This document shows, piece after piece, positions 58,661 to 64,000 of a stretch of DNA of 64,000 bases; the first letter of the stretch is position 1; every line of letters starts with the position of its first letter. A program made the translations under genes and the position numbers. The stretch lies in contig JAHLEZ010000014.1 of the NCBI GenBank assembly GCA_020726505.1, positions 1,736,001 to 1,800,000 of the forward strand, written 5' to 3'. The notes under the pieces are model-generated. The model worked only from the letters and a program-made list of their open reading frames with translations. It had not been told where the DNA came from and ran no database searches. This DNA is from Leptodontidium sp. MPI-SDFR-AT-0119 (taxonomy: Eukaryota; Ascomycota; Leotiomycetes; Helotiales; Leptodontidiaceae).

Positions 58661-60333
58661 ATGCATATACCAAAGAGACAAGACCTGGCCATGATGCCAT
58701 TGCCGGTTTTCTCGGATCCCAACTCGGACAAGGGCAGCAAGATTCTTGCCATCACCGGCTCCTTCACGGCATTTGCTTGCCTTGTGGTGATGATGAGACT
58801 GTATGTCAGGACTTTCATGTTGAAGACTATTGGTGCTGACGACTATGTAATGATCGTTGCAATGTATGTATTCCTCGCCCGGCCATTTTGTCGCCAACTG
58901 ATAATTTTCAGGGTCTGTTCTGCTGGGGTCTTCGCATGCTTCGTTGGCGAGGTCTATAATGGCGTGGGACATCACATAATCCATCCAAAGCTGCTTGAAA
59001 ATATGATGACCATTTTCCACTGGTCTTGGTTTCATGGTTGGGTTAACGTGATCGGGATTTCAAGCGTAAAAATATCCATTGGCCTGTTTCTACTCAGACT
59101 GGTACAAGGGAAATGGTACAAGGTAAGCCGATCCAACTTGTGTCCCATTTGCAGAAACTGACTGTGCTCAGCGGATTCTGGTTGCATGGATCATATTTAT
59201 CATCATCTTCACAGTAGCATCTGTGGGAACTTTGTAGGTCTTGCAGTATTTGCAAGCTGACTGGCATTCTGACTTCCTACAGGGTTTTCCAGTGTCTCCC
59301 AGTCAGTGCCGCCTGGGACATCATGCTCAGATTTGACCCCAACACGAAGTGCTATAGCATTTCAATATTCAGAAGCATAGGTCTATTCAATGGAGGTGAG
59401 TCGGGCATCACATTCTATCTGCAGATTTCTGACAGTAATACCAGCGATCAACATTTTCACAGACTTTTTGTTTGCAACTTTGCCAATTCCAGTCATCCTG
59501 CCGTTGCAAATAAATATCAGAACCAAAATTTCGTTGATATGCATTTTGAGTCTGGGGTATTTGTATGTACAAACCAAACCCCGAGTCATACAGAGCTGAC
59601 GGTGCATCTTAGTGCATGTGCAGCAGCACTAGTGAGGGAAGTTCTTCTTGGGACGTTCTTCATGGACCCAGATCCATTCTTGTGAGCTGACTAAATCTAA
59701 TCCAGAAGCATGTATGAACTGACATTTCAACAGCGAGTATTCCTTTCAAATATGGAACGAGTAAGACTATCCTATCTGAAGTAGCCACTCAGCTGAAGTA
59801 AAGCCTAACATACCTCTAGTATCGAAATGAACACTGGTATACTGGCTGCTTGCTTGCCCTCACTCAGGCCACTCTTCGCTTCTATGCTTGAGACTGCAAA
59901 TACGATAAAGGTGTCTGGGCTGCGCGGTAAGAAAAATGGCCTGGGAGGCAGCGTCCATGGCCGCTACTATCTTCACGAAGACGAATTGAAAATGAGTCCC
60001 ATGAGATCACGCTCGACCACCGCCCTCGGAAATAAGGGCTACAAAATCACAGTCATTGGAGGAGGTAGGACGTCACCAGAAGACCCCAAAGTCTATCGGC
60101 AACCAAGTCTGGTAAGCAGCGGCCCCATGTCAAAGCTGGAGCAGAGCATCACAGAGAATGACAGCGGGAGTGAAGACAATATGATGGTCCCGATGCCTTT
60201 GCCTCTACAAGGGAGACAAAGAGCGTACTTGGCACGAGAAAGGGAACAAGAGCGACAACGAGACCGCGCCGAACGACCCAAAGAGCGACCAAAAGGAATA
60301 CTGAGAACGACAGAGGTAATGGTCTCCAGATAA
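58661..60333 (+). CDS. PTH11-like integral membrane protein with fungal rhodopsin-type domain
   Basis: Eight exons (58661-58863, 58912-59122, 59172-59233, 59283-59395, 59436-59562, 59613-59681, 59734-59760, 59820-60333) give 441 residues. Seven membrane segments are expected. The conserved rhodopsin-type features are FMLKTIGADDYVMIVAM, EVYNGVGHHI, SVKISIGLFLLRL, VFQCLPVSAAWD and ATLPIPVILPLQI. The intracellular tail is basic with an Arg/Glu-rich end (AREREQERQRDRAE). PTH11-type proteins sense surfaces and host cues in some plant-pathogenic fungi; the ligand here is unknown. Confidence 0.88.
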
Positions 60334-61359
60334 TTGTGGAACTCATGTCAAGAAAGGCGTCTGGAAAAACGGCGCAATGGAACTCGAGACGGACAATTCT
60401 TTTTTCTCGCTGTACAACTGCCACTCTTTTGATGTTCTGTTGAACTTTCTGCAAAAATGCATCCAATTTCGGCGATAACTGGAACGGGCATGGGCATGGG
60501 TTTTGCTCTAATGATACCACTGCCCTTTTATTTTTATTTTATTTTTATTTTTACGGATGTTGTACAATAGGAAAAAGCTCAGACTTCACTTGGCCGTCCA
60601 TGATATATGCAAGTGATACCAATGAATCCGGGTTTGTGCAGGCTGCTCATCCGAATTCCAGCTCCTCGCTCGAATGGCTGAGAGGCGCAAGATGGGAAAT
60701 CTCTCTCCCCTGCACCTGTTCAATTCCTCTTGAAATCATACTCACGGACCGTCACTTGAATGTCCCAGAAATGCAGGAAGGATTGAAATAGATTAGCTCC
60801 AGCCACCTCTCTCCTGCTTGCCAGCCGAAGACCGATCCAAGTTCGGGAGGATTCCGAGATGGTGTGCCGTACAGAATGCGGGTTGCAGATTGACGGTCTG
60901 TGAGCCAGCCGTGTGACTCTGGGGAAGTCGTGGTACAACGGACGTAGGCGGCACATCCGAAACTCAGTGCAGAAGCTTCATGGATGGAATCAAAGCGTGC
61001 ATGTAGCTGATGACAATTTCATGACAACGCCACCGAGAAAATTACAAATCCTGCGAGGCTAACCAAATTCGTCTCCGGTGAAGTGATGACTGCTCAAATA
61101 CCTAAGCAGCCTTTGCTCTCTTATTACCTAGATATATCCATAAGTGAGAACTTGTTCAAAGTCGCTAAATCATTTCAGAACATTGCCTTTAAGGAAAAGC
61201 CGAGCTCGGGTTTAAGTTAGCCCTAGCTTTGATATTTAAAGTGAATTGTATAGGTGAAAATAACTCGGTTCACCGGAGACGAATTTGGCTAGCCTCGCTG
61301 GGTATCGTCGCTTTGCCCATAACGCCAAGACCCCCCAAAGGTGCAAGAAATTCTACATA
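60334..61359. other. intergenic with ATTTT repeat and MITE
   Basis: An ATTTT pentanucleotide run (about 60527-60553) lies downstream of the membrane protein gene. The MITE-like element is listed separately. No gene. Confidence 0.5.
61051..61300. mobile_element. MITE-like element, 250 bp, 32-bp terminal inverted repeats
   Basis: Bases 61051-61082 and 61269-61300 are reverse complements with two mismatches over 32 bp. Between them are about 186 bp of AT-rich non-coding DNA. No clear target-site duplication was found, so the superfamily is undecided. Confidence 0.8.
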
Positions 61360-62391
61360 TCAATCTGAATCGTAATCGACCAAACCAACAACCGTTGGTT
61401 TGTTAGTTGGAGTGTCGTCCGGCCTTGACCTCTTCCTTTTGACACCTGCCAAAATGGGAGCAGCTTTCGGTGTTGTCAGTCGAGTACCTGCGAGGAATGG
61501 GTCTCTCGCTACTCTGGTATTCTCTCGAACTTCTGCTGCAAAGGCTGCGGTTTTCTGTTTTGCAAGACTTTCAGCTTTTAGCTTTTTCGACACCTTCGTC
61601 TTTGTTGGTTTGGACATCGGCTTGGGCTTGTCCTGCTTGAAAAGCGGTTTGGAAATGGCCTTATCCACAATACCATCTGAATCACCTTCCCCATACTCGA
61701 TGAGACGGGCTCTCCGCGCGTCATCTTCATTCTCCGGTAATAGATCCAGTCCGAGGCTCATCTTGTCCTGCAATGAAGCCGCGATTCCTGCGCTTTTCTC
61801 TCTCTCCTTTCGGCCTACTCGAAATGCATTCCGTAACCTTTTGTTTTGCTCATACGGGTCTTCCCATTGTTTCTCGGACAGGTCCTGCAATTCCTCGAGC
61901 CGCTTCTTGCTGTATTCTAACCTCTTCTTGTCCTCTATCTTTCCTTCAAGGGATGCAAAGGCATTGTCTCTGAGGGCTTCCCTTTCTGCTTGCGTCAGGA
62001 TCTTCACATCCCCTTCTTCCACTTTGTCTTCCCCTAAATCACGTTTCCTTGCTCCTTCTGTGACTATGTAGGCCGTGTTCTTGGGATCCGTTCGAATTTC
62101 AATCCAGCCACCACAGGCAACATGCTTCATCCGGAAGCTGAAGATAGGTGTCGTGAAGTATTTGCCGACCTTCTTCTTCTCTGCATTGAACCGCACGCCT
62201 TGTCCGATAATCGTAGGTTTTGGGCAAGTCGTACACCAGATCGGATATGGCATTTCGAATCGAACGGTGAGAATTCCTTGGGATATCTTGTTTGCTCGGC
62301 CCCCTAGAGCGTGTTTCCCATGTATCTGATTGCCACTCATCAATCCCTCCTGATCAGGAGGGACATAACGTCCCATATTAAAGCCCTGCAT
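61360..62391 (-). CDS. saf4: spliceosome factor SAF4/CCDC130 (CWC16 family)
   Basis: Single exon, 343 residues. It begins MQGFNMGRYVPPDQEG. The family core is LSQGIL-type (KISQGILTVRFEMPYPIWC), then WCTTCPKP, GQGVRFNAEKKKVGKYFTTPIFSFRMKH, VACGGWIEI and RTDPKNTAYIV. These Cys residues form a zinc site. CCDC130/Saf4 and its paralogue Yju2 (CCDC94) act at the catalytic step of splicing; the N-terminus favours the CCDC130 branch. The C-terminal half is charged and ends DYDSD. Confidence 0.92.
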   Translation of the reverse strand: MQGFNMGRYVPPDQEGLMSGNQIHGKHALGGRANKISQGILTVRFEMPYPIWCTTCPKPTIIGQGVRFNAEKKKVGKYFTTPIFSFRMKHVACGGWIEIRTDPKNTAYIVTEGARKRDLGEDKVEEGDVKILTQAEREALRDNAFASLEGKIEDKKRLEYSKKRLEELQDLSEKQWEDPYEQNKRLRNAFRVGRKEREKSAGIAASLQDKMSLGLDLLPENEDDARRARLIEYGEGDSDGIVDKAISKPLFKQDKPKPMSKPTKTKVSKKLKAESLAKQKTAAFAAEVRENTRVARDPFLAGTRLTTPKAAPILAGVKRKRSRPDDTPTNKPTVVGLVDYDSD

Positions 62392-62737
62392 GTTGATAGG
62401 CCCTCTGATAGATGCGTGCTGTTGACTTTGTTGTTGCCGTTGAGGGATAAGGATTCGAGGAAAGACAGGACGTAGGCGCTCTTCCTTGGTACTCGTAGCC
62501 TCGCTTACAAATCAAGCTTATCAGACTTCGCGCTAGTCCGGGGCCGGCTGGGGGTGAACTTCATTCATACCACTTCAATCATGTCACATCAAGCTGCTCA
62601 ATCACTACCCAGTTGAAAGCTACCATTCTTTGTAGAAACACCAAAAGCAGCCTCATCATTTTTTGAACCAGTTTCTTGCCGTCCCGATCAGAATATCCTC
62701 TTCTCAAGACTGAGGCACCACCAAGACACCAGCCAAA
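62392..62737. promoter_or_regulatory. shared promoter of two spliceosome genes
   Basis: 346 bp separate the divergent start codons of saf4 and spf30. No individual element is recognised. Confidence 0.6.
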
Positions 62738-63715
62738 ATGGGTAGTGAAATCGCCGCTTTCGAGAATGAAATCAGAGAGTACAGGTTACAGGTTTGATTC
62801 TCCCCTTCCAACTCCTCTGTATAGCTACTGACTTGAAATAGCTGGAGACAGTCCAACTGGGCCTCGACGCTGATCCCGACAGCGCAGAGCTTCAGGAATT
62901 AAAGACTGAACTCGAACAAGTCATCTCCCTCACCGAAGCAGCGATCGCAGAGCTAAAGCCCTCTTCAGCCCCAGCAGTAGTATCGAAGAAAACACAAGAT
63001 CCGCCAGTGAAAGAGAAATGGTCCCGAGAAAATCACCCCGCTTTCAAGAAGTCGAATGCTCCAACTCCGACTGAGGAAGCCGATGCTCCTATGACCTTCA
63101 AAGTGAACGACACAGTAATGGCAAAATGGCATTCAGGCGACAAAGGGTTCTATCCAGCACGGATCACATCGATTACAGGTTCTTCTACAAATACGGTCTA
63201 CATTGTCAAGTTCAAGAGCTATGACTCGACAGAAACTCTGAGAGCCAAGGATATCAAACCCATGGTCAATCCAAACAAGCGGAAAGCTGATGGCACACCA
63301 GTCGTCGCCTCATTACCATCTCCCCCTGTCAACTCGAATGTCATCTCAGCGGCAGCGGACATCAATCCAGAGCTTGCACACCAGACCAAGCGGGAGCCTA
63401 GTAAGGTCAGTGATGGTCCTATTCGACCAGCCAAAGTCCCCAAGAAGATCAAGGCAAACAAGGAATTGGAAGCTGGTAAATCAAAGTGGCAGGACTTTGC
63501 GGCAAAGGGCAAGTTTGGGAAGGCCACGAAGAAGGACAGCATGTTTCGTACACCTGATGGTGTTAATGGTAGAGGTGAGTTGCGCAAATCTTCCAATGTC
63601 CACTGGAAATGGCTAACATTTGATAGTGGGCTTCACTGGTTCTGGCCAGAGTATGCGAAAAGATCCAACTCGCAGTCGTCACATCTATCAGACTAATGGC
63701 GACGAGGAGTTTTAG
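62738..63715 (+). CDS. spf30: Tudor-domain splicing factor SPF30/SMNDC1
   Basis: Exons 62738-62791, 62842-63574 and 63627-63715 give 291 residues. An N-terminal coiled region (MGSEIAAFENEIREYRLQ, LKTELEQVISLTEAAI) precedes a Tudor domain: FKVNDTVMAKWHSGDKGFYPARI, then YIVKFKSYDSTETLRAKDIKPM. It is expected to bind symmetrically dimethylated arginine on Sm proteins. The C-terminal block KWQDFAAKGK...MFRTPDGVNG with RVGFTGSGQSM is the SMNDC1 signature. The protein helps U4/U6.U5 tri-snRNP recruitment. Confidence 0.9.
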
Positions 63716-64000
63716 TTACAGGTGGGAGTTTCGGTGGAGGATAAAGGGATTTTGCAAGTATTAGGCGTTGCGGCGAGAAGTCATGTTCCCAATTCCACAA
63801 AGTTTTGCACAGCATGGCGACGGAGGCTAACATTGGCTGTTCATTCCTTTACAGTATCTGGGCCTCAAGCTAGAGAAATGAATGAACGTACTCCCACAAC
63901 CCGCATTCAATGTGTGTCAAGAGACCAGGCTAAACTTTGAGATTTCGATAGGAACCGAATGTAATCCCAAGAAGGGAGGCGGATTCCTTGGTCGTTTCTT
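63716..64000. other. right edge, no gene
   Basis: Presumed 3' region of spf30. Nothing is recognised. Confidence 0.5.

Overview
The window is nuclear DNA of a filamentous ascomycete (Pezizomycotina). The genes carry many short GT-AG introns with CTRAC-type branch sites. Several families are typical of such fungi: a cutinase, a PTH11-like rhodopsin-domain protein, a secreted intradiol dioxygenase, a copper-fist regulator, a class-I-type CYP and an SPX-ankyrin-GDPD protein. The overall feel is of a leotiomycete (Helotiales-like), but that placement is inference. I saw no rRNA, tRNA or CRISPR. Gene models below were built by hand from splice signals and reading frame; where exon lengths are given they add up to an open frame.

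Layout. 0-9 kb: DBR1 lariat debranching enzyme (cut at the left edge, only the AT of the ATG missing), a GDE1-type glycerophosphodiesterase, and the ESCRT-III subunit VPS24. 9.5-16 kb: a secreted hypothetical protein, the Hsp90 co-chaperone p23, a small hypothetical protein, and a cutinase that has lost its middle. 16.7-22.3 kb: a foldback hairpin, the mRNA-export adaptor YRA1/ALY with a long internal intron, the 57-residue OST4 subunit of oligosaccharyltransferase, and TMA46. 22.7-27.1 kb: a copper neighbourhood with a Ctr transporter and a copper-fist transcription factor on either side of a decayed-looking membrane protein gene. 27.5-34.4 kb: a small Cys-rich protein, a minisatellite, and a many-exon SNF2/RING ATPase.

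35.3-43.6 kb: a run of four enzyme genes (cytochrome P450, amidase, aldo-keto reductase, secreted intradiol dioxygenase) that could form a catabolic group. 44.4-48.8 kb: a secretory-pathway EF-hand protein, a glycine-zipper protein and a SIRT5-type sirtuin. 49.8-52.6 kb: a TRK potassium transporter. 53.5-54.8 kb: a Tc1/mariner element flanked by TA and with one nonsense codon in its transposase. 55-58.6 kb is gene-poor with possible relics. 58.7-60.3 kb: a PTH11-like membrane protein. 61.05-61.30 kb: a MITE-like inverted repeat. 61.4-63.7 kb: two spliceosome factors, SAF4/CCDC130 and SPF30/SMNDC1, transcribed divergently from about 350 bp.

The window holds an unusual number of RNA-processing genes (DBR1, YRA1, SAF4, SPF30). 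I did not find a convincing wholly new system. The best leads are the copper neighbourhood, the YRA1 long intron at what appears to be the same codon position as the autoregulatory yeast intron, and the P450-amidase-AKR-dioxygenase run.
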